NCBI GenBank assembly: GCA_905182865.1
Contig: CAJJCY010000001.1
Location: 542,701-606,700, forward strand
Origin: an uncultured SAR324 cluster bacterium
GTDB lineage: Bacteria; SAR324; NAC60-12
Direction of reading: 5' to 3'
Length of the DNA stretch: 64,000 nt
The notes beneath the pieces are model-generated. The model saw nothing but the letters and a program-made list of their open reading frames with translations. It did not search any database and was not told the DNA's origin. Below are positions 18,144 through 27,759 of the stretch, one piece after another. Made by a program: the position numbers and the translations under genes. Position 1 is the stretch's first letter; every line of letters begins with the position of its first letter.

Positions 18144-19823
18144 TCATAAGATGGATGAGGAAGCAAGGTGTTGGTAACTTGGAAGTGTACTCAAGCGGTT
18201 GTCTTCCACTGATCCTCCTATCGTAAAATGATACAAACTTTGGAAAGTATGTCCGGTTAATCCAAATACATCGTGGACTGGATTGTCAAAGAAACAACCA
18301 ATCCCTGTAGCCTGTACTCCTTTTGCTTCAGCTTCCAAATATAAAACCTGCCCAATCATTCCAGTTTCCCAAAATAATCTTCGATACCAATGGGCTCCAA
18401 AGTGTCGAATAGGTTCTTCAAATTCAGCCAGCATTCCGCAACTGAATGCACCTGTACCCGCAATATCCTGCCCACAACTCACAGAAGCAGCCAAATTTTG
18501 AACATCTTTTTCTTCTAATAAAAAAAGAGGAAGCGATTGAGGGCATTCCAGAGGTGTTTTCCACTGAAACTCAGCGTGCATCGAAGTTTGGAGCAGAGAC
18601 TGCTTTTCCGGATCTCTCACTAAAGCATATAGTCCGGGAATCAATCCCACCACCCGATGAACAAAAAGTCCTAAATGAATAAATGGCCTTTGAGCAATAC
18701 TATCCCACAACATAGATCCCACTACAGGGATCACTCTACTAAGCATTTCATAAAATTGTGCTTTTGTGATTGAAGTCACACCATCCATTGCTACTGCACT
18801 ACGTCTTTGACGGATAATCTGACCAGCTAACAAGGTCTTTTTCCTTTCCTGTTTAACATGATTAACAGAGACAGGATGAGTATCTGAAAACAATTGCGTA
18901 CTTGGTTTTTCTCTATCACAATCAGATTTTTGTTCTTCACAAGCATCAGAAACTATGTCTATGATCTCCCATGGATAGTATTCTTCGTTCAGTTTATTTG
19001 CTTTTCCAAACCATTTTCCGTTTGCAATTTTTTGAATAGATTTTTGTTTCAGACTTTGACTTGGTTTGAGTATATCATTTGAAGGAACAATGACTGCTAA
19101 AAGATCAGGGGTTTCCTTCTCTTCCATTTCAAAGTCATTAAACCGATTCAACCCCAGCAAGTGTGCGATTGATTCATTTGAAATGGTGTTTAGGATTTGG
19201 AGTTTCCATCCCAGCATAGAAGCTGAAATAGCTAATGCCGCCCATGCATGCCCTATGTCATGCTGACAATAGCGAAACGCCCGCTCACCATATTTCCAGG
19301 CTTCCCGCCAGTAAATTGAAGATAATCCCACGAGGAAGGAACCCTGTGGCAATTGCTCTGTCAATTCTTTCCACAACTCCAATCCAAACTCAGTACGGAG
19401 TTCCAATCCATGCTCCTTTGGAGTGTAATGGTAAACTCCCGGAAGGAAACATTTCTCTTTAATTTTGTCAATAATAAGATATCCTTCTGTTGGGTGAAGA
19501 TTCCCACTGGATGGATTCACACGAAGTGCCCATGTGGTATCTTGGTATTGTTTCCATGCAGAAAGAGCTAATGAGTAGAAAAAAAGTGCTGAAATGGTTT
19601 CTACTGAAACTGGATGTGCTTGAATCTTTTGAGAATAAAGTTGGTCATATTCCAATGAAGGATGAACTTCTGTTAATGGTAAAGAAATTAGCCGGCTACC
19701 TATAAAGCGACGAAAAGGATCCGGTTGATTATCCCAATCCAAATGTCCTAAAGAGGCAGCATAACGATAATAATCATGTTTTGTTTGATCATGATAATGA
19801 AATACAAGCTCGCATTTTTTCAT
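18144..19823 (-). CDS. SagB-type dehydrogenase with two nitroreductase-like domains
   Basis: 559 residues. Two nitroreductase-fold halves are visible. The first, residues 1-250, has HDYYRYAASLGHLDWDNQP, WALRVNPSSGNLHPTEGYL and YRQ/CQHDIGHAWAALAISASMLGW (given in part). The second, residues 330-540, has RRSAVAMDG, DIAGTGAFSCGMLAEF, WYRRLFWETGMIGQVLYLEAEA and ATGIGCFFDN. These are FMN-dependent oxidases/dehydrogenases; SagB relatives oxidise azoline rings in peptide natural products, but many stand-alone homologues exist. No YcaO or precursor-peptide gene is nearby, so an azole pathway is not supported. It is the first gene after an IscR-like operator. Confidence 0.85.
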   Translation of the reverse strand: MKKCELVFHYHDQTKHDYYRYAASLGHLDWDNQPDPFRRFIGSRLISLPLTEVHPSLEYDQLYSQKIQAHPVSVETISALFFYSLALSAWKQYQDTTWALRVNPSSGNLHPTEGYLIIDKIKEKCFLPGVYHYTPKEHGLELRTEFGLELWKELTEQLPQGSFLVGLSSIYWREAWKYGERAFRYCQHDIGHAWAALAISASMLGWKLQILNTISNESIAHLLGLNRFNDFEMEEKETPDLLAVIVPSNDILKPSQSLKQKSIQKIANGKWFGKANKLNEEYYPWEIIDIVSDACEEQKSDCDREKPSTQLFSDTHPVSVNHVKQERKKTLLAGQIIRQRRSAVAMDGVTSITKAQFYEMLSRVIPVVGSMLWDSIAQRPFIHLGLFVHRVVGLIPGLYALVRDPEKQSLLQTSMHAEFQWKTPLECPQSLPLFLLEEKDVQNLAASVSCGQDIAGTGAFSCGMLAEFEEPIRHFGAHWYRRLFWETGMIGQVLYLEAEAKGVQATGIGCFFDNPVHDVFGLTGHTFQSLYHFTIGGSVEDNRLSTLPSYQHLASSSIL

Positions 19824-19860
19824 CCAGTCTTAACCATGTTTTATTTATTGAATGACAAGA

Positions 19861-19886
19861 AAATCTCCTGAATTTACCAACTCCAT
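19861..19886 (-). repeat. Conserved 26-base leader, second copy
   Basis: Upstream of the sagB-like gene. Differs at one base from 15423-15448 in the iscU leader, and the similarity continues into the operator and promoter upstream. Suggests a duplicated promoter-plus-leader cassette. Confidence 0.6.
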
Positions 19887-19900
19887 ATTAAATAATATTT

Positions 19901-19954
19901 AAATAGTACTAAACCAGTCCTATATTATATAGCACTTGATCTATACTATGACAA
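19901..19954 (-). promoter_or_regulatory. sagB promoter with IscR-like operator
   Basis: On the minus strand TTGTCA (19949-19954), a 17-base spacer, then TATATA (19926-19931). The operator at 19901-19925 overlaps the -10: ATATAGGACT, five bases, AGTACTATTT, the same spacing as the iscU site but imperfect. Same regulator as iscU is inferred. Confidence 0.6.
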
Positions 19955-20316
19955 GAAATAAAAAAAGGATCTTGCTATTTTTCTGATTACCCTGGATTCC
20001 AGCCGATCTTTTTAGAAACAAGTCTTTTTGCTAAGTGAGCATCTCAATTACTCTATGAGGCTCAGGATGCTCAACAAAACTGGATGTGGATAGACAGGGC
20101 GGTAAGTAAAGTAAGTACTGAAACAGAACGAACAGAAAAAGATCTTTCAATAAACGACGGTAGTTTTTAAATCTGGACGAATTTCAAGATATCATTTAAG
20201 CTCAGCTTTTGAGATCTACTGTTTCCTTAACATCAGGTAGCAGGCTCATTTCGGAAGTCAGTCTTGAAGAGTTGGCATCATGCCTGTTTAATAACCGTGT
20301 TTCTAAGGATAAATAT
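19955..20316. other. Non-coding stretch between sagB promoter and a hypothetical gene
   Basis: No supported gene. An open frame continues upstream of the ATG at 20317 to about 20209, but the ribosome binding site favours the later start. Confidence 0.4.
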
Positions 20317-20676
20317 ATGAAATTCAATATCAGTTTAAAGGATCAACAAAAGGAGTTTTTGGACAAGGTTGTAAGTGATTTTTCTCTTGGAAAAATTGAA
20401 ATATCCATTCAAAATCTGGTCAAGGAAATTCTAAATCAGGACGACAATGAAAATGTGTTTGGTGAAATCCGCTGTATCGGAGACTGTTTCTCCACCGATC
20501 AATCCATCGAGATCGAATTGAAAGATGAACTCATTTCAAAGATGAGAGAGATTTTTCAGCAGTACGATTTTGAAGAATACGATTCAGAAGAAGAAGAATT
20601 GAGTAAGATCGTTCGGAGCATGATCAATTATGCTGACCAGGAAGGTGATTTAAAAAATATTTTTGTCAAGGCTTAG
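20317..20676 (+). CDS. Hypothetical acidic protein (119 aa)
   Basis: Starts at the ATG at 20317 because AAGGA lies seven bases upstream; the in-frame GTT/TTG region back to 20209 is less likely coding. The protein is helical and very acidic toward the C-terminus (QQYDFEEYDSEEEELSK). Two short segments (MKFNISLKDQQKEFLDKVV and SIEIELKDELISKMREIF) look alike, each a strand followed by a helix, faintly like ribbon-helix-helix or antitoxin-type modules. I do not recognise a family and no toxin partner is adjacent. It sits just outside the left end of the tRNA-Arg island. Confidence 0.55.
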   Translation: MKFNISLKDQQKEFLDKVVSDFSLGKIEISIQNLVKEILNQDDNENVFGEIRCIGDCFSTDQSIEIELKDELISKMREIFQQYDFEEYDSEEEELSKIVRSMINYADQEGDLKNIFVKA

Positions 20677-20737
20677 CCGCCATGAATTGAAGTTTAAAGC
20701 AATTCATATCTTTCTACGTCTCTCCTAAAACAATTGT

Positions 20738-20785
20738 TGGTGCTCCCACCGTGACTCGAACACGGAGCCAGGGATTAGGAATCCT
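20738..20785 (-). repeat. Displaced 3' end of tRNA-Arg (island attachment repeat)
   Basis: Matches the 3' 48 bases (from the anticodon region to CCA) of the intact tRNA-Arg at 27794-27869, in the same orientation, and stops inside the anticodon stem. The T-arm differs by a compensated pair (CCGTG/CACGG here, CCGCG/CGCGG there), so this was once a functional tRNA end. This is the classic far-end mark left by a tRNA-integrating element. Confidence 0.8.
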
Positions 20786-21137
20786 GAAAAGTTGAATTTA
20801 TAGATTACTATAGAATTTCACTGATTACTATTTATGTTTGCAATTTCAGTATGTTATGCTAAAATTAAGAGCTACTGTCTGATGTAGAGCATTACGTCTT
20901 ATAGAAACCTATATGGACATATATTTCTGAATGATGGACACCTAAGTTAGTTGAAGCTAGTGTATTCTTCCTCTACAATCATTATCCTTCGTCACTTATT
21001 CCCTTTCCTTAAGACCACAAGTTTCTCATATTAGATTTCTAAGTTTACTCAGTCAAATTTGAAACTTCATAATTATTATGATTTTATATATATAATATCA
21101 ACAGAGTTATCATTAATCATTTTATGAAGGATTTAAT
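20786..21137. other. AT-rich non-coding stretch
   Basis: About 350 bases between the tRNA fragment and the terminase-like remnant. I see no gene, promoter pair or strong hairpin. Confidence 0.4.
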
Positions 21138-21314
21138 ATGGCTTAAATTAAATTATCAGACATACAGAGCACTTTTATTATTTACCTTCACCATCTGGGT
21201 AAAGGACGCACTGAAGCAGCACGACTTGCCGGCCCAAGACAGGGTGCATTTACTTTGACGCAATCGCCAAGGATCATAGAAAAAATCCGGCAAGAGCGAA
21301 ACAAAGCCTATTGA
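21138..21314 (+). pseudogene. Phage terminase small-subunit-like (HTH) remnant
   Basis: A 59-codon frame with a good ribosome binding site (AAGGATTTAAT before ATG) but a TAA at codon 3. The rest reads KLSDIQSTFIIYLHHLGKG, then RTEAARLAGPRQGAFTL, SPRIIEKIRQERNKAY. The YL..G-x-x-TEAARLAG pattern is the helix-turn-helix start of phage terminase small subunits and related homeodomain-like proteins. Too short for a whole terminase subunit. Its place inside the tRNA-flanked island fits a prophage or satellite origin. The stop could also be a sequencing error. Confidence 0.5.
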
Positions 21315-21512
21315 AAACAGTCTGGATTTCCCCCCGGGGTTTAATCGGTCAATGAGTAATTAGCAAAGCAGGTAAAAACTAATTATTTCCATAAGGGGCT
21401 TGCAAAGGTCTTTATAAAACTGATGTGATCGTCTATAATAAAACTTCCCAATAAACCAATATTAGTAACTTTAAACACCACATGGAATATAATCAATAAA
21501 GAAGATAATTTT

Positions 21513-22803
21513 ATGAAAGAAGGGGTTAATATATTTATTTTTATTTAGTTTTTTCATCGTTGATGCACTAAACGCGTTTGAAATTGATCGTAGGAGGGAA
21601 CAATTTAACAAACAATATGGGCAATTATTTGTACCATTACCTTATTCTCTTCCAGGATTAGGAACAGGGTTATTATTTGTCGGAAATTTTGGAAACATTC
21701 TAGATACAACTACAGATATTGCCGCCATTGGTGGTATTGGAGATGCTGAATTTATATTTACATTTCTTGATGAATTATTTTTAGCTCCAGATCTTCTGTA
21801 TCTTCAATATTTAAGAGCCCATGGGTTTAAGTTTGCTCTTCAGCAATACAGTTCCAGAGGAATGAATACATCAAAAAATGATTTCAAGTATGGTATTGGA
21901 AATTCATGGGACTTAAATGCACCAACACTTAAATTGACATTTATGGATAGAATGTTGGAGATAGGATTAGGCATTAACAAGCAAAGTGGTAAATTTCAGA
22001 AATTTGTTACTCCTGATGAAAATGACCCTACAAAACAAGGAGAAACAGTAGCTACATTCGATCCAGGATTGGAAATAAACATTGCTAATAAAATTGAACT
22101 TAGTACACGAATAGATTACACGGATGATTACAAAGATCCTAGAAAAGGAATTCGCAATAGTCTATTTATTGATAGACAAACTGCGACGTCAAGTTCTGAA
22201 CCTTCTTTTGATGTAGTGACCAACGATCTGCAAATTTATATTCCTGTTCTTGAAAAAAGCACAATAGTGTTTGGCCTCCAAATATCAGATGCATATGTTA
22301 CAAAAAAAGGTGAGACTAATATAGAAGTTTTAAAAATTAAAAATGGATATAATGGGTGTGTGTATGCCCCCGATCCTCCTGCATGCGAGGCAAATGCGGA
22401 AAATCTTGCTAAAACTGAATTAGCTGTTAATTCAAACGGCACCTCCCTCCCACTCGGTGGAGGGGACCGCCTTAGGTCATTCCCTGAGGGTAGGTTCCAA
22501 GGAGCTCATACGATTTATTATGCAGCTGAATTTCGATGGAATTATTCTTCATCGGGTGGTGAAAAACTTGACTTGTTTTTCATTCAGGATTTGGTGGAAG
22601 AGCTTCAGGTGGCCTTCTTTTTTGAGCAAGGATCTGTCAGCGAAAAAAAATCTGAACTTGGTAAAACGGTTAAGACTTCTTTCGGTTCTGGTTTCCGATT
22701 CTTGAGTGGATCTGGGAATTTATATCGGGCAGATTTCGCCACTGGGAACGAGGGACCAAATTTTTCTGTTATAATTCAATATCCTTGGACTTATAGACTT
22801 TAA
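21513..22803 (+). CDS. Omp85/BamA-like outer-membrane beta-barrel protein, frameshifted near the start
   Basis: The ATG at 21513 starts MKEG. Removing one G from the GGGG at about 21522-21525 gives a perfect signal peptide (LIYLFLFSFFIVDALNAFE) and then one open frame to 22803 (about 430 residues). The mature protein has alternating beta-strand sequence and a C-terminal GGDRLRSFPEGRF segment resembling the GG..RGF motif of Omp85/surface-antigen barrels. It ends with strands closing ...FSVIIQYPWTYRL. No POTRA domains are evident, so it is more like the short D15-type surface antigens than BamA. Function not known. Lies in the tRNA-Arg island. Confidence 0.65.
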
Positions 22804-22824
22804 ATAATTTTCAAAATTTTGCAG

Positions 22825-22869
22825 GTTGTCTGACTGTGAAGAATTAGTGGTGGTTACTCACAGGAGATG
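22825..22869 (+). repeat. Dispersed ~45-base repeat, copy 2
   Basis: Starts GTTGTCTGACTGTGAAG, continues AATTAGTGGTGG and ends CACAGGAGATG, closely matching copy 1 in opposite orientation. It is followed by a 21-codon frame (MMRLEYLAEMRSEELSG...) with no known relative. Confidence 0.6.
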
Positions 22870-23095
22870 ATGCGATTAGAATACCTTGCTGAAATGAGAT
22901 CTGAGGAATTATCAGGTATTATTAACAGATAGTAGAGAGAACTGCAATTTGCTGCGGATATTAAACCTGTTTGATCTAAATTATGTATGTGTTAACTTGG
23001 TCAAAGACATCATTCTAATAGAGAAAATATGATACCGTTGGGAATAAAGAAATGAATTCGTTGAAAAAAATAAATCGCTAACAGCATAATTATTA

Positions 23096-23971
23096 ATGAA
23101 ATTACAAAATTTCAAAGAACATTATATTTCCACCCCTTTAGGGAAAATATTTTGTCGATGTTATGGCAATGGGGCACCACTTCTTTTATTGCATGGTTAC
23201 CCTCAAACACATTTAATGTGGCATAAAACAGCTCCTTCTTTATCTGATAATTTTACCGTCATTACTGCTGATTTGCGGGGTTATGGAGATAGTATGGTAC
23301 CAGTAAGTGATGAGAATCATGAAGCATATTCGAAGCGATCCATGGCACAGGATATGATTTATGTAATGGATTTTTTCAACTTTGATGAATTTTTTGTGGC
23401 CGGTCACGATCGGGGCGGAAGAGTCGCTCACAGAATGGCAAAAGATTACCGGGACAGGGTAAGGGCTATCAGTGTGCTTGATATATGCCCCACGCTTGAT
23501 ATGTACGAAGCAACAGATATGAAATTCGCTCAAAGTTATTTCCACTGGTTTTTCCTTATTCAACCAAAAGGTTTGCCGGAGAAAATGATTGAAAGCGACC
23601 CCAAAAAATGGATGGATCAATGTTTGAATAAGTGGTCAGGGGGACACCAATTTGGTAAGATTGAAGAGGACTATTTAAAATCTTTTAAACAACCTGAACG
23701 TATTCACGCAACCTGTGAAGATTACCGAGCAGCAGCATCTATTGATTTAGAACATGACCGTCTAGACAGGGATCAGCTACTTGAAATTCCGATTCAGGTT
23801 TTGTGGGGAGCAAAAGGTGTTGTGGGTAAACAATTTAAACCGAAAGAAATATGGCAAAAATATAGTTCATATAATGTTGGAGGTTGTGCAATTGACTCAG
23901 GTCATTTTATTCCTGAAGAGAAACCATTGGATACAATAAAAGAATTAACAAATTTCTTTTTATCAATTTAG
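23096..23971 (+). CDS. Alpha/beta hydrolase of the haloacetate (fluoroacetate) dehalogenase type
   Basis: 291 residues. Hydrolase landmarks: LLLLHGYPQTHLMWHK (HG oxyanion motif), VITADLRGYGDS, nucleophile Asp in VAGHDRGGRVAHRMA, and the late SGHFIPEEKP histidine. GHDRGGR with two arginines and the later FHWFFLIQP (His-Trp pair) are the halide- and carboxylate-binding features of fluoroacetate dehalogenases, so hydrolysis of 2-haloacids is a reasonable guess. Epoxide hydrolases share the fold, but the HW pair argues against them. Cytosolic, no signal. Inside the island, followed convergently by the pirin. Confidence 0.8.
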   Translation: MKLQNFKEHYISTPLGKIFCRCYGNGAPLLLLHGYPQTHLMWHKTAPSLSDNFTVITADLRGYGDSMVPVSDENHEAYSKRSMAQDMIYVMDFFNFDEFFVAGHDRGGRVAHRMAKDYRDRVRAISVLDICPTLDMYEATDMKFAQSYFHWFFLIQPKGLPEKMIESDPKKWMDQCLNKWSGGHQFGKIEEDYLKSFKQPERIHATCEDYRAAASIDLEHDRLDRDQLLEIPIQVLWGAKGVVGKQFKPKEIWQKYSSYNVGGCAIDSGHFIPEEKPLDTIKELTNFFLSI

Positions 23972-23982
23972 AATATGTTTGT

Positions 23983-24037
23983 GTTGCATATCTGACTGTA
24001 AAGAATTAATGGGAGGAGTTTCATAGAGGAGACGATG
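23983..24037 (+). repeat. Dispersed repeat, copy 3 (diverged)
   Basis: Contains CTGACTGTAAAGAATTAATG and ends AGAGGAGACGATG. It aligns to copies 1 and 2 with several substitutions and a few extra bases. It lies directly downstream of the dehalogenase gene. Confidence 0.45.
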
Positions 24038-24171
24038 AGGGTTCTTCTTATTAGGTAACTCTATCTTCTTCTCCACATAAGTCAGTTTCAGAAGTGTTTA
24101 ATGTAGTTAGAAAAATATAAAATTATCAGTTTTATTTGTGATTTAGAGGCAAATCGCATTTAAACCTTTGT

Positions 24172-25042
24172 CTACCCAACCAAGCTTCCCATGTTTCCTT
24201 CTTGAAAATCCCTGAATGCAACCATCAACTCCTCTCTTGTATTCATCACAAAAGGACCATGTGCCTCCAAAGGTTCTTCGATTGGTTCACCATTTAAGAT
24301 CAGAATTTTAAAATCCTCAGCAGTTTTTAAATTTATTGACACTCCACTTCTACTAAATATTCCAAGATACCCTTTATCTAAATGTTGATCACCAATAAAT
24401 GAGCTTCCTGCCAATTGAAGAATTAAAGTGTTCGTACCATCATCAAAATTTAGTTTAACTTCAGAATTTTGATGACCTTCCACCTCATAAATATTAATTT
24501 TTGTAAAAGTTTCGACAGGTGAAAATGAACCACCAAAATTTCCAGCAATAATCTTTACTTTTGTTGTTCCATCCTGAAGTCGAACAATGGGCAAATCTTT
24601 TTTATCAAGAGATTGGTATCTGGGTTTTGTCATTTTATGTTTTGCTGGTAGGTTTACCCAAAGTTGAACCATCCAAATTTCCTTTATCTTCATTGATTAG
24701 AGGAAACATCTCAGAGTGTTGAATACCTTTCCCTGCAGTCATCCATTGTACATCACCATTACCAAATCTACCCGCAGCTCCGAGAGAGTCTGAATGGTCC
24801 ACTAATCCTTTTTGTGCGATCGTTACCGTTTCAAAACCACGATGCGGATGCTCACCTACTCCCAACTTTTGATCTGTAGGAGGGAAGTATGTAGGAGCAG
24901 CATGATCCAATAATAAAAAAGGGCTGATATGTTTATTATCCTCAGAGTGCATTGAAAAAATTGAACTCACATAAAATCCATCTCCGACCCAATGTTTTTC
25001 CCTTGGTAATACTATTTTTATTAATTGCTTCTCTTGAATCAT
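24172..25042 (-). CDS. Pirin family protein, frameshifted
   Basis: Two overlapping frames make one pirin of about 290 residues. N-terminal cupin: [44 protein letters not shown] (metal His), [17 protein letters not shown]. The frame shifts near 24680 (GGATGG, one extra base is the simplest reading). It continues as [18 protein letters not shown] and the C-terminal cupin to [16 protein letters not shown]. Pirins bind Fe or other metals; some act as quercetinases or redox regulators. No partner gene indicates which. Confidence 0.85.
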
Positions 25043-25654
25043 ACCTTCTTTGTATTGTAGTTATCCAAAATTGTTTGCTTACTATTTTCAACTTAAAAAC
25101 ACAGCGTCTTGAAAATAAGCCCAATCACTGAAAAATTCAATTCAATTATTATTTAAATCAACTACGCAGGGTGTCAGTCTGAAATTCCTTCCAACTTCTC
25201 TCGATTCCATATGAATCTTAGGCAGTTTCTGGATTATCATAAATAGCTTGAAATGCCAAGTTTGTTGAGAAGTATTTTACAAGAATTGGGGATTTTAATT
25301 GTAGGGTATCTGACACTGTGAAGAATTAAGTTGTGAAGGGAACGTTCATGTTCTGGAGACTCACACGTCACATACACTACTATATTAAATAAATTCTTTA
25401 TTAAATTAGAGTTAAATACTGTTAATAATCTAGATAATCAGCTTGTCTAAGTCGATCATTTAATGGTAAATTGGTTGTAGATTCTGCTTATGTAAATTTT
25501 TTCAATGATATCAACATAAGTGATTGACTCCACCTCCACAATTCCCCGGATTTAGCAGAATCTCTTTATTCATAATATTATATAATAATTGCATGAGATT
25601 CTGTTACTTTGCAGAGTCTATAAACCTCATTTAGTCTAACCAGATTTCACGGAG
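25043..25654. other. Intergenic stretch with a repeat copy
   Basis: About 610 bases between the divergently transcribed pirin and ABC exporter. It holds repeat copy 4 and presumably both promoters. No gene recognised. Confidence 0.4.
25301..25360 (+). repeat. Dispersed repeat, copy 4 (diverged)
   Basis: Contains ATCTGACACTGTGAAG followed by AATTAAG and ends TTCTGGAGAC. Shares the CTG-TGAAGAATTA core with the other copies; the second half is weakly conserved. Confidence 0.4.
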
Positions 25655-26583
25655 ATGCAGGATATTTTAACAATCAATGATTTATCAAAATCATATTCAA
25701 ATGGTTTTGAAGCCCTAAAGACTATAAACCTACGGGTAGCCGAGGCCGAAATATTGGCTCTCTTAGGCCCAAATGGGGCCGGTAAAACAACGCTAATCTC
25801 CACCATCTGTGGTATTTCAAAGTTCACCACAGGGCAGATAACTATGGCAGGGCATGATATCGTGCGTAATTATCGTGCGGCGCGCAAAATGATTGGAATG
25901 GTACCGCAAGAGTTGGCGCTTGAACCCTTTGAAACGGTAATGAACACTCTGCGCTTTTCACGCGGACTCTTTGGAAAAGCGCCTAATGATGCATATCTCG
26001 AAGAAATTCTGGACCATCTCTCTCTACTCGATAAGCGTAAAACACAAATTCTTGAATTATCCGGAGGGATGAAACGACGCGTGTCGATTGCCAAGGCATT
26101 GAGTCATGAACCACGACTATTGTTCTTGGATGAGCCGACCGCTGGTGTTGATGTTGAATTAAGAAAAGACATGTGGCTTGTTGTTGAAGCCTGCGTAGTG
26201 ATGGAGTGACAGTGATATTAACTACTCATTATATAGAAGAGGCTGAGGCAATCGCAGATCGTGTCGGTATTATCGACAAAGGCAAATTACTATTGGTCGA
26301 AGAGAAGACATCGCTGATGCAGCGTCTGGGTCAAAAACAATTGATCATTGAATTGCAGGAGCCACTCAAAGACCTTCCTTCACAGCTTTCTGACTATGAT
26401 ATTGTCTTGACAGAGGACAGACTTAACTTGACCTATAGCTATAACATGAGCGGTGGCCGCACAGGGATTGACGATATTTTGTCGAATTTAGCCCAAAGCG
26501 GAATCAGTTTTAAAGATTTACAAACAAAACAATCTTCATTGGAGGATATATTTATGAGTTTGGTCAGCGAGGAAACAGCATGA
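25655..26583 (+). CDS. yadG: ABC-2 exporter ATPase (YadG-like), frameshifted
   Basis: ATP-binding subunit of an ABC-2 exporter. Walker [11 protein letters not shown]-loop VPQELAL, signature LSGGMKRR, Walker [13 protein letters not shown] and the switch [17 protein letters not shown] are all present. A one-base deletion near 26190-26194 (GCCTGCG for the expected GCCCTGCG) splits the frame after the Walker B region; the restored protein is about 309 residues. A C-terminal EDIFMSLV segment is typical of drug/lipid exporters of this class. Overlaps the permease gene by four bases (ATGA). Substrate unknown. Confidence 0.88.
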
Positions 26584-27341
26584 ATTACTATGGTATTAAA
26601 TCAATTTATATTTTTGAAATAACCCGGTTTTTCCGAACAATTTTTCAAAGTTTCGTCTCACCTGTTATCTCTACCTCGCTTTATTTTGTAGTTTTTGGTG
26701 CGGCTATTGGCAGCCGTATCAAAGAGGTGGATGGAGTAAGTTACGGCACCTTTATAGTGCCAGGTCTGATTATGCTCACAGTGATAACACAATCGATTTC
26801 AAACGGATCATTTGGGATTTATTTCCCAAAATTTGTCGGAACAATATATGAATTACTTTCCGCGCCAGTTAATTTTTTTGAAATTGTTCTTGGCTATGTG
26901 GGCGCGGCTGCAACAAAATCTCTGTTTATCGGAGTTGTTATCCTGGCGACCTCTACGCTGTTTGTTGAGTTTAAGGTCGTACACCCAGGAATGATGATTT
27001 TGTTTTTGATCCTGAGTTGCGTTAGCTTTGCCTTACTAGGATTTATTATTGGCATTTGTGCTAAAAACTTTGAGCAATTGCAACTTGTCCCCTTGCTGAT
27101 CGTCACACCTCTGGTGTTTCTGGGGGGCTCTTTTTATTCGATTTCGATGTTGCCACCGTTCTGGCAAACTGTCTCGCTGTTTAACCCCGTTGTCTATTTG
27201 ATTTCTGGCTTTCGCTGGTGTTTTTTTGGTGTTGCAGATTTTTCGATTGGGACCAGTCTGCTGGCTATCTTTGGATTTATGACGTTGTGTTTGGCCTTTA
27301 TTGCCTGGATATTTAAAAGCGGATGGCGGATACAGACATAA
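26580..27341 (+). CDS. yadH: ABC-2 exporter permease (YadH-like)
   Basis: 253-residue permease with six membrane helices. Strong similarity in pattern to E. coli Yad[68 protein letters not shown] and [13 protein letters not shown]. Works with the ATPase just upstream as a dimeric exporter in the cytoplasmic membrane. Frame intact. The last intact gene of the island before the broken integrase. Confidence 0.9.
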   Translation: MNYYGIKSIYIFEITRFFRTIFQSFVSPVISTSLYFVVFGAAIGSRIKEVDGVSYGTFIVPGLIMLTVITQSISNGSFGIYFPKFVGTIYELLSAPVNFFEIVLGYVGAAATKSLFIGVVILATSTLFVEFKVVHPGMMILFLILSCVSFALLGFIIGICAKNFEQLQLVPLLIVTPLVFLGGSFYSISMLPPFWQTVSLFNPVVYLISGFRWCFFGVADFSIGTSLLAIFGFMTLCLAFIAWIFKSGWRIQT

Positions 27342-27458
27342 AAATGGTCCTTATCCAATTATTTAATACCATCATGATATAGTAGCACTGGCCGGATGTC
27401 CTGACTGCCTAAAATATTTATTCAAATTTGTTTGAACTTTAATTTGAAAGAGACAGGC

Positions 27459-27536
27459 ATGTCAAAAAGAGTTGTCTTATTTGTAATTACACTTACCATT
27501 CTCAACAGTTGCTTCCATATCCACTTGAATAGTTGA
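27459..27536 (+). CDS. Tiny lipoprotein-signal-like ORF (25 aa)
   Basis: ATG at 27459 begins MSKRVVLFVITLTILNSC, a lipoprotein-type signal with LNSC, then HIHLNS and TGA. It ends within the integrase fragment and may be the truncated start of a lipoprotein gene cut by the same rearrangement. Weak ribosome binding site. Confidence 0.25.
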   Translation: MSKRVVLFVITLTILNSCFHIHLNS

Positions 27537-27759
27537 CTTTACTTTCCACGATCTTCGGTATTGTACAATCAACAATCTTCGTCTTGCAGGGAATGATCAC
27601 TTTACCATCAAAGAAGTGTCTGGACACAAAACAAATATTGTATTTCAACGCTACAATTTGGTAAAAGAGGAAGAAATGAATGCTATGAAATGGATAGACG
27701 AAAATGGAATAAAATACGGAACGGGAGACACCTATATGGACACCTTAGTAAAAATATAA
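27529..27759 (+). pseudogene. Tyrosine recombinase (integrase) C-terminal fragment
   Basis: A 77-codon open frame with no start, matching the catalytic C-terminus of phage-type integrases: HDLRYCTINNLRLAG (the HxxR box), EVSGHKTNIVFQRYNLV (second His, then the nucleophilic Tyr), and a helical tail EEEMNAMKW. The N-terminal and core-binding domains and the first catalytic Arg are missing. It lies 35 bases from the 3' end of the tRNA-Arg, where an integrase that targets that tRNA would normally be encoded. Confidence 0.75.

Noticed and set aside
18144..19823. Azole/thiopeptide biosynthesis cluster around the SagB-type gene
   Set aside because: No YcaO, E1-like or precursor-peptide gene nearby; stand-alone SagB-like proteins are common.
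20209..20316. Earlier start for the hypothetical gene
   Set aside because: The ATG at 20317 has AAGGA at good spacing; the upstream stretch looks non-coding.
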